Both the position numbers and the translations under genes were made by a program. Positions 1-14,000 of a stretch of DNA of 61,252 nt are shown one piece after another; the stretch's first letter is position 1, and each line of letters starts with the position of its first letter. Below the pieces are notes generated by a model. That model was not told the DNA's origin and did no database searches. It saw only the letters and a list, made by a program, of their open reading frames with translations. The stretch is from Nemertoderma westbladi. Its lineage: Eukaryota > Xenacoelomorpha > Nemertodermatida > Nemertodermatidae. The stretch lies in assembly GCA_032718475.1 (NCBI GenBank), contig JAUCBJ010007574.1:1-61252 (forward strand). The letters run 5' to 3'.

Positions 1-217
1 ATTAGTTGATTAGCGTGGGTGGTTTGGTTAGTTGGTTAGGTGTGTGATGTTGCAGGTTATGATGCTGTTGGTGTTGGATAGGAGTCTTTAGTGGTATTAC
101 GCAGTGGTACCGCCATACTATCATGAAGCTATTATTTGTCAGATTGAGGCCCATGTTAGCAGGGAGAGGTAGGTAGGGTACACCATATCTTAGCCAAGCC
201 TTATGTATATTTATCCA

Positions 218-254
218 CCCCCCCCCCCCCCCCCCCCCCCCCTCCTCCTCCTCC
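218..254. repeat. Poly(C) run of 25 followed by TCC repeats
   Basis: An uninterrupted run of 25 C (218-242) continues into four TCC triplets. It is one of six long G/C homopolymers in this AT-rich window. On the minus strand it produces a spurious glycine-rich reading frame. Confidence 0.95.
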
Positions 255-1686
<1,432 letters not shown>

Positions 1687-1696
1687 GCTCCCTGGT

Positions 1697-1930
1697 GGGT
1701 GAGTACAAAACAAAGACCCAAGACTTTACTGCCTGTTCTGTACAAAACAAAGAGGTAAAGTCGCGTTAGGTCACAAAAAACGTTAGGTCCCATTGCCATT
1801 TAAAGGAGCAGGTTAGTAAAGAAGCAGGTTACAGAGGCGTGTTGGGGGAACCAAAACAATAAACGAAAGTTAATACAAGCTACAAGATTATTCAGATCTT
1901 TATAATTGGGTCTTTGTTTTGTACTCACCC
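1697..1930. mobile_element. MITE, copy 1, 24-bp perfect TIRs and 10-bp TSD
   Basis: The element starts GGGTGAGTACAAAAC and ends with the exact reverse complement (1697-1720 pairs with 1907-1930, 24 of 24). It is flanked on both sides by the same ten bases, GCTCCCTGGT (1687-1696 and 1931-1940). It has no coding capacity. The interior carries GTTAGGTCCCATTGC and is shared with the copy at 5317-5533. A 10-bp duplication is long for a cut-and-paste transposon. Mutator-like elements (8-11 bp) are the nearest known match, which is an inference. Confidence 0.9.
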
Positions 1931-1940
1931 GCTCCCTGGT

Positions 1941-3110
1941 CACTCATCTTGACCCCGCATTTCTATCACAGTTGCCATTTGTCCTAATTTTGCGCAGAAA
2001 TGATAATCATTGAGTAACTACAGTACTACAGTACATGAAAAAAGTCTTTGCGCATCCCGCATCAAGACTCGAGCTGCCAATTTTGCATATTTTCAAAAAG
2101 TGTGCTATTTCCTATTTCCTCAATTTTTCATTAAATTTGTCTAAAATTCGATGGGATGTTTAAAAAATTTTAGTAGGGAGATTACGACTTACACTTCGCG
2201 CAGCACGTGAAAAACTGTGTTCTTATTTATTTTATATAATAATTAGGCATTCTTTCTGAAAGTCATGTAAATTGTATTGCAACACACTGTATATAGAATA
2301 TACATACCAGAATACAATGCTCAGGGAAAATGGGATGTTTCACCACAACCTACTTATAGCACATCAGCATTTCATATTTCCACCACTGCGTTATTTTAAC
2401 GCGTCGCGCTTTATCCAAATTTTTCGTTATTAGACTTTGCAAATATTTAACATACGTAGTTGTGACTGCAATTCAGTACCGGGGCGATATAACTAGGTTG
2501 TTTAAGTGGCAAATGTTCCTTATGGTATCTTTAATTCTATATTTAAAAACATTAAAATTTATACAGGCCACAGGCGTCCAGACGACGCTCAATATTCACC
2601 CCACATCCACCTATAACAATACATTATAGGCTGAATAATGTAATATTTAGCGTTTTATTGGTGCTTAAGTGGGGTTGGGAGGGGGTTGCGACCCCAAATA
2701 CAACGTTTTCATTGTGATGTTTTCATCCTAAAATTAAATCGTCTGGAGAGTTTAGGTGGCCAATCCAATTTTTTTCCAAAAAGGCTACAAAATATCAGTT
2801 CAATTTTGGTAAATCGGTTCTAATCATGGTTGCATTGAATGCCATCGAGCACTTTTTACAATTGAAATCGAGCTATTTTGTACACAAAATGACCCCCGTT
2901 TTGGGGGTCATTTCTCTCTAAAATTGCTTCAAAGCATTTTTAGCCAGAATTAGCCTTTGAGACAACCATATTTTGAATACCTGTTCCAAATTTCAACTGA
3001 TTTAATCAAGAATTGTTCGGGAAGACTTCTTCGTGTAAAAAAATGCATTATGAGAGTATAGGTATAAAATTTAAGGAAAAATTCAAGCTTTCCCGCTATT
3101 TTAGGCAATA
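1941..3110. other. Non-coding DNA
   Basis: AT-rich sequence without a supported gene. Around 2.76-2.95 kb it contains AAAAAGGCTA-type words that recur near 4.76, 4.98 and 5.1 kb, suggesting an old dispersed repeat too decayed to delimit. Confidence 0.4.
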
Positions 3111-3277
3111 CAGTACCTAGATCAGTACAATACAGTACCTAGATCAGTACAATACAGTACCTAGATCAGTACAATACAGTACCTAGATCAGTACAATACA
3201 GTACCTAGATCAGTACAATACAGTACCTAGATCAGTACAATACAGTACCTAGATCAGTACAATACAGTACCTAGATC
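3111..3277. repeat. 22-bp minisatellite, about 7.6 copies
   Basis: Seven perfect tandem copies of a 22-bp unit beginning CAGTACCTAGATCAG start at 3111, 3133, 3155, 3177, 3199, 3221 and 3243. A partial eighth copy starts at 3265. The copies are identical, so the array is young or kept homogeneous. Confidence 0.97.
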
Positions 3278-5306
3278 TTCACTATTTCGTTGTTAGACAT
3301 TAGGCATACCTAAAAAATAAAAATCAATGTAATTGAACGAAATTTGTCATCATTTCTAGAAATACAGAAAACCTACTGCAATAAAACAAGCTTTTAACAA
3401 TATTTTCATTACCTTCGGATGCTTTCTGATTTCCTCATTCAATTCTAAAATATTGATCTGCTCGAAGCCTTGTAACATACAGACTAGCTCCACCTTTTAA
3501 CCAATAATTCGAGTTTGCGAAACGATATGAGAAATATATTTGTTGAAATCTCCTTAAATTCGGCACAGCAATGGAATCTCTGCGTCCTTTTCAAAAGAAA
3601 TTCATCAAACTCTTAAGACTTCGACGGTGAACACTAAAGCTGCTGTCGTCCTTAAGTAGGTTTTCTCAGGTAAGGCTTGAGGAGCGATGGAATTTATGGT
3701 CAGTTTTATTTAATCTTATTTTGAAACATCTTATTTAGTTTGGAATATGTTTACCACAAGGTAGACACTTGCCTTAACAGTGTGTAGAAAGTCGGAATGA
3801 AAAGTCGTCTCCATTGGATTACTATGAAGGCATTGGTACACGGGTCGAACTGCTGCGTTCAGGAGAGTTTGTCGAAATAGTTCGATCACATTTCGCTTCT
3901 TGGTAGTAGTACCCGAGAACATACCGGTACCACATTATTTAATTAAATAAGTTCAATTAAAAAACATATGGTTGGTTATCTATCAATTACAGGAAAATGG
4001 TTTTAGTAGTGCGGTAAAGTAGTATTGTATGATGGTTGTACATCACGGAGACGGAAAAGCAATTTCAAATTTAATAGCATTGTAAATAATTAAAAGTACT
4101 CTTCTACGTTATAGTTGCAATGTACTAAAAACATCAAGTTGCAGCTAATACCATGGGCAATGTTTATGAGATTTTGGAATTATCGTGGCTTTATTCACGT
4201 TCATCAATTGACGTTGTTCGTATAACAGACCACTTGGATAAGAACACTTTAAAGTGTTACCGGTGCTTTATAGGTATATAGGCTTTATAGGATTTCCACA
4301 ATCAACAATCACTTTACTTGACTTTTACCGGTACTTGACATACATCCTGAGAGGCGTTTTAAAATCCGAGCATCAGCGGGGATTGTATTAGAGACGATGA
4401 GATGGAATCTTATCGCGACTTGGGTTACCTAATTTTATTTTATTTCGTAATAATTGCGCTCCCACGCCGGGCAATTGGTCGTAATCACATGTTTAAATAT
4501 AAATAGTCATAAATAAATAGAAGCTTAACAAAGGGGGGGGGGGGGGGGGGGGGGGTGGGTAGCGCCCCCCTATTTTGTTCACAAAAAACTTTATTTATCC
4601 TATCATGTGCCGAATTTAATGGACATTTCAAATCTGCAAACAGCTTTCTCATATCTTTTCTCAAACTCAAGTTATTACCCAAAACGTAAGAGCTAGTCTG
4701 ATTTTTGACAAGCCTTCGAGCAGCACTATATTTTACAATTCAATAAGCAATTTTCATAAAAAAGGCTCTCGCGGTTTAGTTATGAATAAAATTGCTAAAA
4801 GTGGTTTTATTAGTTTTATTTTTAGCAAAGATGAAATATTTCGTAGAATTTCATTCATTTTTGACAAAGTAATTGTTGAACAATGAAAAATGGCATTATC
4901 TAAAAGTAGCGGGAAGGTTTGAATTGTACTTTCATAAACTTTAAACACCTGTATCTCACTCAGAAAGACGTTTTTTAATGAAAAAGGCTATTTAGCAGCC
5001 AATTTTAACTGAAATGAGTTAAATTGTTGTTTATATTTTATTATATATTATTGAAACCGTTGAAGTTGGAAATGCCCTGGAGCCTTTTTATATCAAAAAG
5101 GCCAAGAAAACCTTTTTGGGCCTTTTTGTTCTAAAAAGGCTACAGAGCATTTGATGCAAAATTTGTTCAGAAGAATTGGATGCAGGGTTCTTCTGAACTT
5201 ATATTCTAAATTTCGACAAATATTAGTAGAGAAATAGCCCTTGGCGCAAGAAAGCACTTTTGGCCATTACGGAGTTTTTTAGAGTCAGTGAATCGAGACA
5301 CAATCG
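3278..5306. other. Non-coding DNA with a poly(G) run
   Basis: No supported gene. A run of 23 G lies at 4533-4555. AAAAAGGCTA-like words recur at about 4.76, 4.98 and 5.1 kb. The short open frames have no recognisable features. Confidence 0.45.
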
Positions 5307-5316
5307 TAATATAGAT

Positions 5317-5533
5317 GGGTGAGTACAAAACAAAGACCCAAGACCATCTGTATACAAAACAAAGAGGTAAAGTCACGTTAGGTCCCAAAGAGTGTTAGGT
5401 CCCATTGCATTTTAAAGGAGTAGTAGGTTAGAAAAGGAGCAGGTTACATAGGCCTGTTGGGGGAACCAAAACATTAAGCGAAAGTTAACACATGTGTTTT
5501 GTACAGGTCTGAGTCTTGGTTTTGTACTCACCC
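5317..5533. mobile_element. MITE, copy 2, 10-bp TSD
   Basis: Same family as 1697-1930: it begins GGGTGAGTACAAAACAAAG and ends with a slightly diverged inverted copy. It is flanked by a perfect 10-bp duplication, TAATATAGAT (5307-5316 and 5534-5543), with a sequence unrelated to the first copy's target. Two independent targets both duplicated for ten bases fix the element boundaries and the duplication length. Confidence 0.9.
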
Positions 5534-5543
5534 TAATATAGAT

Positions 5544-6570
5544 CCCAGTTGTAGCAAGTTAAATAATATAACTATCTCGGTTATTATTTAATTACAACAG
5601 CACAAGGAAATAATAAATTAGCTAAACCAAAGATGGTATTTGAGGAACTAGAAGTTGTGGATGGATCAACGTACTGAGCAAAGTCCTACGATCGGTTTAC
5701 ACGTGGCAACATTTTGGGCAACTTGGTGTAACCCGCTTAAAAATTGTTCGGCTAGAATTCTAGAAACAATTGAGTAAGGGATACCTTGAATCGGGCGATG
5801 GTGTGTTTTTTGTTAAATCGCGAAAAATTGCAGAACAAACAGGTATTATTTAGCGCGTATAAAGGAAATTTAGGCCCCTATATAATCTACTAACAAGGAA
5901 CACGTAACATAATATTATGCGGGCTAAAAATGGTTTTTTATGCCTTCAAATACACAATTTATCACTAATATTCTCAAACGTGGTTTATTTCTTGCAAAAG
6001 CGAAGTTTCTTACACTAAATTAATTAATTTCGAAAAGTTTTTTTGCAACTCATATTTAGAGTAAATAAAGTATCTATTACGACGGCATAATGTGTATGGA
6101 TATACAAATTAAATATAGGACAACGTCCTGAAACGGATTGGCCCACGCACTTACCAGCCAGAGCCTCAAAAATAAAGAATCCGAACTGTCCAGCCTGGAA
6201 ATCGCTTTAATGTCGGTGTCATTCTGCACCCTCTTTTTTTTAACATAACATATTTATTTCTTGCCTATTGCTCCCATCACTAATTTTAACTATAATTATG
6301 TTGATTTCCAGTATTTTTGAAATAATGTAATACCTTTTGAATATCCCTTCAGACGTTCATGATGGATGGAGGGAGGGGGGGGGGGGGGGGGGGGGAACTC
6401 TAGTTCCCTTGGAACCTTCCTAGTTGGGGGGAACTGTATGGGGATTTACAAGGCTATAACGGAGTAGACCCAGACCTACATCTTAAACAACCAGCCATTC
6501 GATTCAAAGCCACGAAATCGATATTGTATTTTCATTTCCAACAAATAAAATTGATTGCAAATGAACTCTG
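5544..6570. other. Non-coding DNA with a poly(G) run
   Basis: Nothing coding is supported here. A run of 21 G occupies 6375-6395, next to a GGA-rich stretch. Confidence 0.45.
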
Positions 6571-6578
6571 TCAGTATG

Positions 6579-6790
6579 GGTCAGTAAAACGCGGATCCGG
6601 ATTCTACATTTAACATTGTCCCTACGGAAGTCGATTTTTTTTACATTTTTATAACTCCCAAAAATAAAACTATAAACTGTTCTATTGACTTTAGTTTATT
6701 GTTTTGGTTAAAATAACGTGCCACTGTAACCTGCTCCTTTCCCTTAATTGATAATTTTGGAATCCGGATCCGCGTTTTACACCTACACTA
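6579..6790. mobile_element. hAT-like MITE with 8-bp TSD
   Basis: A perfect 21-bp inverted repeat (6584-6604 and 6760-6780, GTAAAACGCGGATCCGG in the left arm) sits inside slightly diverged outer ends. The flanking octamer TCAGTATG occurs at 6571-6578 and 6791-6798. An 8-bp duplication and a terminal TAGTGT are typical of hAT elements. The interior (TTTATTGTTTTGGTTA, then TAACCTGCTCC) resembles parts of the MITEs at 1.7 and 5.3 kb and a stretch near 24.32 kb. Confidence 0.8.
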
Positions 6791-6798
6791 TCAGTATG

Positions 6799-7324
6799 TA
6801 TTTGAATGTATAAAAAAATAATTAAAATTTAATGAAATGGAATTGCGTTGAAGAAATGCAACTGCAATAAATTATATTTTTAATATGATTTTGTTCAAAA
6901 ATTGAGGAAGCCCGTAACCAGGGCTCAGGGCAGGGGTTGAAACAGCGCGATACGCGCGTTTCTGACAATTCGTCTTTATCAGAAGCGCTAACCAGATCCC
7001 TGACACATGCCTTGCTGGTAGGACTAGCATATGCAAATTAAAACTGCCTGCTCAATGGAAGTCGACTAAATAGGAAAGCAAGTGTCATGGAAAAATGGCT
7101 GAACTGGTTAGTGCTACTAATGAGGCCTGATAGGCCAAAACGCGGATGGCGGTGGCACAACCACCCAGTGATGTGCTTCCACATTTTTACCACTTTTGAA
7201 CAAAATCATATAGAAATTGCATAAATTTATGCATATTAATTACTTTTCATAATTAATTGTATTTGATTACTCAATAAGGGCGGTCACAAAGGTTAAGATA
7301 TTGGATACACCGCAGAAGTAGCAG
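6799..7324. other. Non-coding DNA
   Basis: No gene is supported. The stretch immediately upstream of the reverse transcriptase relic is probably more of the same decayed element, but it cannot be read. Confidence 0.35.
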
Positions 7325-7795
7325 ATATCCGCTAAATACAGTCACAGACACCGCCTTTGCGGATGTTATCGCCCTGCTCTCTAATACGCTAGCAGATGCA
7401 CAGCATCTACTGAATAAAGTGGAGAGGGCTGCTAAGGAGGTTGGATTGCATATAAATGCTACTAAGACCAAATACATGCCTATTAATGTTAAGGGAAAGG
7501 AAACTTGACCACAACTACAAGACAAACGCCGAGCTTTATGGTACAATACCACCTTTATCAAACACTCCACGTGAACCCAGTCTACGATTCAGTGGTCACT
7601 GCTGCGGAGAAGTAAAGACGAGGTCATACCAGATCTACTTCTCTGGCAACCAACTCATGGGAAGCATAGTCGTGGACGACCAGCCATAACATATATAGAT
7701 CAACTTGAAAGGGATACTGAACTTAGGAGAAACGAAATTGGGACAACTATGGAGAATCGGGAAGCCTGAAAGGATCTCATTTCCACTGTCCGAGT
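7325..7795 (+). pseudogene. Non-LTR retrotransposon reverse transcriptase relic (C-terminal part)
   Basis: One plus-strand frame (about 7350-7500) reads DVIALLSNTLADAQHLLNK and then GLHINATKTKYM. This matches the region after the catalytic motif in RTE/CR1-type reverse transcriptases, where the template-primer helix and the K-T-Y/K-M motif lie. A shifted frame (about 7500-7770) continues with ELYGTIPPLS, LRFSGHC and TYIDQLERDT, the usual C-terminal tail of these ORF2 proteins. At least one frameshift, a stop at about 7506 and in-frame stops near 7690 show it is dead. The catalytic YxDD part is missing. The family is recognised by pattern only, so the clade is uncertain. Confidence 0.75.
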
Positions 7796-8077
7796 TCGGT
7801 CTACTTATAGTGCATAGTAGCAGTAATAACAAAAAACACACCCATCACTCATGTTTCGTTGTGTAGCGATTGTTTCGCAAACGAACCCTATTCCATAGGT
7901 CGCCCATAAAAGTACTAAATGTTAAGCCGTAAAATAAACATTTTGCTTCACCTCTTGCAGAATAGCTTAATATAATTTGATCAAATTGCCAATGCTATTT
8001 TTATAAGGCTTTGCCATTCTTCACACGTTGTGTTCGTCCCCACTCACATGTTGTACAAAAGCTAAAATTATTGCGGG

Positions 8078-11000
8078 TCATAGCTCTCGATGCCTTTCGG
8101 AATCAAGACCAATGTCTGATGTTCTTAAATCGATAGGGGTTCCCTTCACCACAGTGTGTTTGCGAAAATCAGCAAGTTCCACACTCGATTCGAGTACATG
8201 CTTCACTTCTTCGTCCAAAGCGAGCCATTCTTCAACCTGACGAACTGCTCGGTTGAGCTTGGGTTCTTTAGTCTTAGGGTTATTACACAAATCAATTACC
8301 TTAGCATTAGCTTTTTCCGTCTCAGAACACCAAGTCTCGCACCAGAGCCACTCTTGGGGCAGCGACTTGATGCCGACCTGGTGGATCATGTTGTTCGGAA
8401 GATCCTGATCGAGGTTAGCCAACGAGTTTGGGTCCTGACTGAGACCCTGATACTGCCCGCGGAGACGGTCGCCAGCAGCAACCAACCGGAAGCGAGCCAA
8501 GTCCACTACGTACAGCGCAGATATATGATACTTCCGGTGACCCAAATGACTTCTCCAGTAGCCCTTCTTCCAGAACATAAAGTTCTCCATGTCAGGCCGG
8601 GAGTCGCAGAATGGAGTATATCCGTAGGGGTTACCGTTCAACGGAAGATCCCGTAGTTCCGTTAGATCAGCTCGAACGATCGCGTCAGCGTCAACAAAGA
8701 TTACCTTTTTAACGCTCAATGGGAAAAGGACATCGAAGAAAAGGATCTTATATCCCCAAATAACCCGTTGTTTATCCCGCTGTGCGAACAACCACTGAGG
8801 CCACTTGTACTGCACAAATTCGTAGGTGAAACCGTAAGAATTAGCCATTGAAGCAATAGTGGCCTTAAATGTAGGAGAAAGAAAATTCTTCAAGAACCAG
8901 AATTTAACCGGGGTCTTGGTGTTCTTTAACACAGACAGTACCATAATGCGCATGAAACGCTCATAGAGATGGCCACTGGCTACGGAGAATATATTTATAA
9001 CGTCGTCATCATCGGCTAAAACAGCAGCAGTCTCAGTCCCCTTGGGGGTTCCGGTGAATGTCGACGTTATAGAATCCCAGATCCCGCCAGAGCGTTCCTC
9101 CACCGGGTCTCTGTCGTCACTAAGAAGCTCTTCCTCCAGTTTCCCTGGCTTCTTTTCAACGAGGATTCGAACGAGATTCTTCGCGAAGGAATCAACAACG
9201 ACGAGTATGTCCGACGGGTGGTCGTACAACTGGTCCGAGGAGCCCGAGTGACTCTTCACGGAGTAGATGTCGGCGGAGCGGCCACCCCGTAGTCGCAGGA
9301 GAAAGGCGCCCGGCTGGGCCTTGAGTTGGAAGTAGCCGAGGTTGGCCATCACTATTGTGTCGTGTCGCAAGGGGTCGGCAGGGGGTCCCAGTGTGAACTG
9401 GAGACCACGTGTTGGGTGTCCCGTCCGGGAATCGTGACAATGTCCTTCTACAAGAACGTACTCCAACTCATACGTAGCCTGGATTCCTGGAAAATAAATG
9501 TTTGTTAGTGATAGTAATTTACACTTAACGATTGTTATAAATATTTGTATTCGTGTCCGTTATATAAAATTAATACAAAAATAAAAACTCGTAACGGGTA
9601 AGAAATAAACTAAAATTCAGTAAATATTACCACAAATCTATAATAAAGTATATAATAATTCTGCATTATGATATTGTACGAAAAAAAATGTATACGAAAA
9701 TGAAAGTACAAGATATATACCGTAATAATTGAATTAAATTGGTAAAGTTACATAAAGATAGAATAGTATTTAAATATACGAGACACTAATATAAAAAAAA
9801 CATGTACGATTAAAATATATACATATTAATATAATATTAGATTCATATACATTTTCTGTGGCAAATAGATCATTTATAAATATTAGGGATGTGAACACTC
9901 AACACTGAACTTCCCGATGTAATTAACCTCACTCACCCGGGGATATAGTATACATATCGAGGTCATAAGGGATATAAGCTGATAAAGCTACTGAATTTTC
10001 ATGTATAATACGTAACTATATTCAAAGTGCTGGTTGTAGCTGTGTAGATAGATTGCTTACGTTGGCGCATAACGGAATTTTCTCGATCTGATAAAAGCGA
10101 GAGATCGTTTTAAAATCCCAGTCTGTTTTTCATCTGTTTTAGTTTTCCAATGTAAAAATTTTTTTTGGTTGGTGTTTCCGAATCTGAAATCAGTATTTCG
10201 ATAACTTGTTTCGTTCTAGACCTAGAGTTATGACAACATTTGTAATTTTCACCCAAAATTTGTAATTTTCGTGCAGCACCACATTTTACACCCAAAAAGA
10301 CCACCAAACACCCAAAAAATTTCGCAATATTTTGCCATTTTCAGAATCAGCACGGAAGATAACCCTATACGTAATGCGTATCAAAACCATACAGGAAGAT
10401 CATTTTTGAAAAAAATTTGAAAAGTATTGTTCACTTTTGGTGCGTTTGGTTAGTTGTAGTCAGAGGGAAATTTGATATCGTTTTTCTCGAGTTGGCTTTT
10501 TGGGACACTTTCTCTATATTTACTTTTTCATTCAGAAAATTGCAAAATATTTCGAAATTTTTTGGTGTTTGATGGTCTTTTTTAATGTCAAAAGTGGTGC
10601 TGCATTTTTAAATTTTGGATGAAAATTACAAGTGTTGCCATAACTCGAGTACGAAACTACTCAAATCAAAAACTAATTTCAGATCCGGAATTACCATAAA
10701 ATTTAACAACGGAATACTCTTTAAAAAAAATAAAAAAATATTGGGCGTAACCCGACTAGCTAAATGAGTACGGTACGATACTACGGTACCTGGAGTTTCC
10801 TCTGGGGAGTATATATAGTTCTGTGGGGACCGCACGGGAAATAAGTCGTCAGACTATCGTGTAATCCCTGGCGTAGCGGCCGAAGAAAACTTTACTTTTA
10901 TTTAAGAACACAAGTGATACAACTCAATCACTGAGCTCGACCTCGTGCGCTACTAAGTAAGGTTAACAAAACACTACCGATACTAAAAAAAACACTACCG

Positions 11001-14000
11001 GTACTTCTCTTTAAACTACACCCTTTAGTCATACCAACCCAACGCCGTCCAGGAGTGATTCAATTAATACCGTTAAACATGATAGAACATACGTACGAAG
11101 TCACCCAGCCATTTACGAAATCTCAGGTAGACATAGACCAGCCGCCCACATTCCGTACATTTCTATTTCCACCAAATAAAATAAAAAATAATCGTACCTT
11201 TAGGGTCAGTGACGTCACGAAGTCTTATGTTATCCAGATCGTAGGGAGTGCGAGAAAGAGAGACCATCCAGGACTCTGGGGTCTCCAGTGTCATCGTCAA
11301 CAACGACTTCTCTGGGAGGCCAACAAACCGAGCAGACGGACCAGCTGAAGCAGCACCGTCGTCACGGAAACGTAACTCCGACTCCAACACGTAGCGGTAG
11401 AAGGTCTTTAACGGAATCTCCGACCATTTCTCGGCGGGGTTGAGAACGAGAATGATGTCGATGTTAATCACGTCATGGAGAGCCTCGAGGATGGGAACAA
11501 CCCTCTGGGCGTCCCGGGACAGCGGGTCCAATACCAGGACCACATCGTGAGCCGGAGATGCGGCATCGCGTCGGGGGATAGGGATCGCGGCGGGGATCAA
11601 CTCCCGGGAGAAGCGGACGGACTCCCGGAGGTCGGCGCGTTGGTGACGGGATAGCAACGCGCACGCCGCCATAACGGCGTCGCTGCGGGCGGCGGGGTCC
11701 GCTAACGAGGGTAGACCCGCGAGGGACTCCGACACCGCGCCGCCACACGAACCCAGCGAGAGCTTCTCCAATAGCATAAAATCTTGAGTGAGGAATGGCC
11801 GCAACAGGGGACCCAACTTCCAGCCGTTAACCACAACAGCCGACTCGCCTGGGTTCAACCCCATAACAGTGGAAGAAAAGTCCATATGCAGCTGGAATGC
11901 AGCGGATAATTCCAAACTCGACAACATTTCGACAACAGAATCTTTACTTATTGCACTGGGTAGGATGTCAAACAGCTGTTTACTCTGTGAATGAATCTCC
12001 AGTAGATTATCTTCGTTCATAAGTTTCTGTATAGCGATTCTCGACGCGCTCTGTCCCGCAACTCCACCAGTTTTTACTCTCAGCAAACTCTCGCAGACGG
12101 CAGCTACACTGCTAATCCCCCGAGGGACCACACCAGCTCCGGGGTTGTGGATTACAGCAAGCCGCGCCATCCGCGACGACTTTATATGAGCGAGCGCGGC
12201 GGCTAGCACAGCGCGGCCCTCCGCCGCGTCCAGGTCTGCGACCACCCACAAGGTGACGGGTCGCACTGCGTCCGCTCCCTTGGCGAGGTACCGCAGACTC
12301 GACCGCAGTGCGGCATGCTGCTGCCCCTCCCCCAGGTACTCCCGTGTCCCGCGCAGGATCACCTCGTTGAGTCGGGGCACCACATTGTTCTGCTCCATCA
12401 GGTGATCCAACAGGTTGGTTGAGTCAGTGACGTCGCCAGCCACCACCCACTGCTGCCACGAGTTGGTAGAGGTAAACACACTTCCTACTATTGACTGTTC
12501 TAGAAGGTCAGAATTCCCCAATGTTTCTGCCTCCACTGGAACTCCATTAAATAGAACTTGAGGAGTGGATTCCAATCCCGAAGTAGCAATGAATTCCGCA
12601 GCTGACTCCAACTCGGGCCATTGTGAACCGTCAATGTCTCCAAGATCGTCGCTGTATTGAGTAGCAAACGTAGTTTCCAAAAATGTAGCATCGGAGTGGA
12701 CAGATTTAAGAATGCGATGGAGTTTATGTAAAGCTGGCAATCCGCCCTTTTCGCGATACTCTTTCATTACGATTCGGGGAATACCGATAGATGGATCTAC
12801 GGTTGCTTGTACGCTAGCTCCGCTGTTACTGTCGCTTGTTGCTAGAACTATTCCTAATCGTATTGGAATGTTGTTGTTGGCTAGAGACATCATAAAGTCC
12901 ACTAATTCGTAAGCCCCTGAATAAAATTAGATTATGATTATTTTATGGCCATCATCAATTTTATTGTTAAAAGAAAGGAACACAAAACAAAAAAACGTTG
13001 TAGCAAGTTTGTATTGATTAGTGTGTTCAAATTGGATTACAATTGCAAATAATGGGATCCCGCAGAATAAAAACAACAAAGATGCATATCATAATTATTG
13101 TGTCTGAGTCTCGCAGTTAGAATGGTGAACGGATATTGACAATGATTTCATCCTTAAATGGAAGCTAATTGAGTATCAGTTTCATCTCGGGGGTGGGGGC
13201 TGGCAATAAGTCGTCATAATGTGCTTAATTTAATAACTGACATAACGGCCCAAGAAAACTCACTGTTTTGGCTTTTACTTAACAATTTATATCCATGTAA
13301 AGGATCCAATAATTCACTATCTATTAATTGACCTCAATATCATTTCGTTCACATATTGAATGATTATATTCACATAACACCAATATTTCTGTGAAATAAA
13401 GTGACATGAAATCAAACTAAAACAGCTACAACTGTAGGCTGTTTATGACCGTTTAATCGAGTAAAAAAAGTTCTTGAATCTTGAAAAAAAATAACATCCA
13501 ACTCTTGAATTATTGTAACAATGATGAACCTATTACTTAGGAAAATGAACGCCAGGGCAATCCCCTTGAAATGCATTGGTTATAGGTTCAGCCCCACCCG
13601 GGTCCACTCAGCCTTTCATCCCATGGGGTGGACAAATTGAGGACCAGTTTAATTACTGGGTGCAAAACAAGGGATAGGGGTAGCGCCAATCGGGTAGCAA
13701 CCTACAACCTACCGAGAGAGGAGCCTTCGAGTCGCCTCCGGTTTCGGCCGATTGCTTTTGCTTAGGTCTAATGATAATTGATAATCATGATATGTATAAT
13801 GGTGTGGGTGGACAATGTTATAAAATAAAATTAAAAAATTAAGGCAAATTGAAAATAAAGCCAGTTGAAAACTAAGCGATAAATTACCTTTATCGTTAGT
13901 CGGGTTAACAAGTAGAACGAGGTGGTGGAGATTCTTGCGAATGTGTCGTAGCACTCCGGGGAAGGTTGGTCGCAGGAGATCCCGCACCGAGGAAGGCCAA

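Noticed and set aside
3111-3277. Possible CRISPR-like or regulatory array
   Set aside because: Units are contiguous identical 22-mers with no spacers: a minisatellite in eukaryotic DNA.
8028-9508. Plus-strand and alternate minus-strand ORFs over the UGGT catalytic exon
   Set aside because: They are shadows of the conserved UGGT frame, which explains every recognisable motif.
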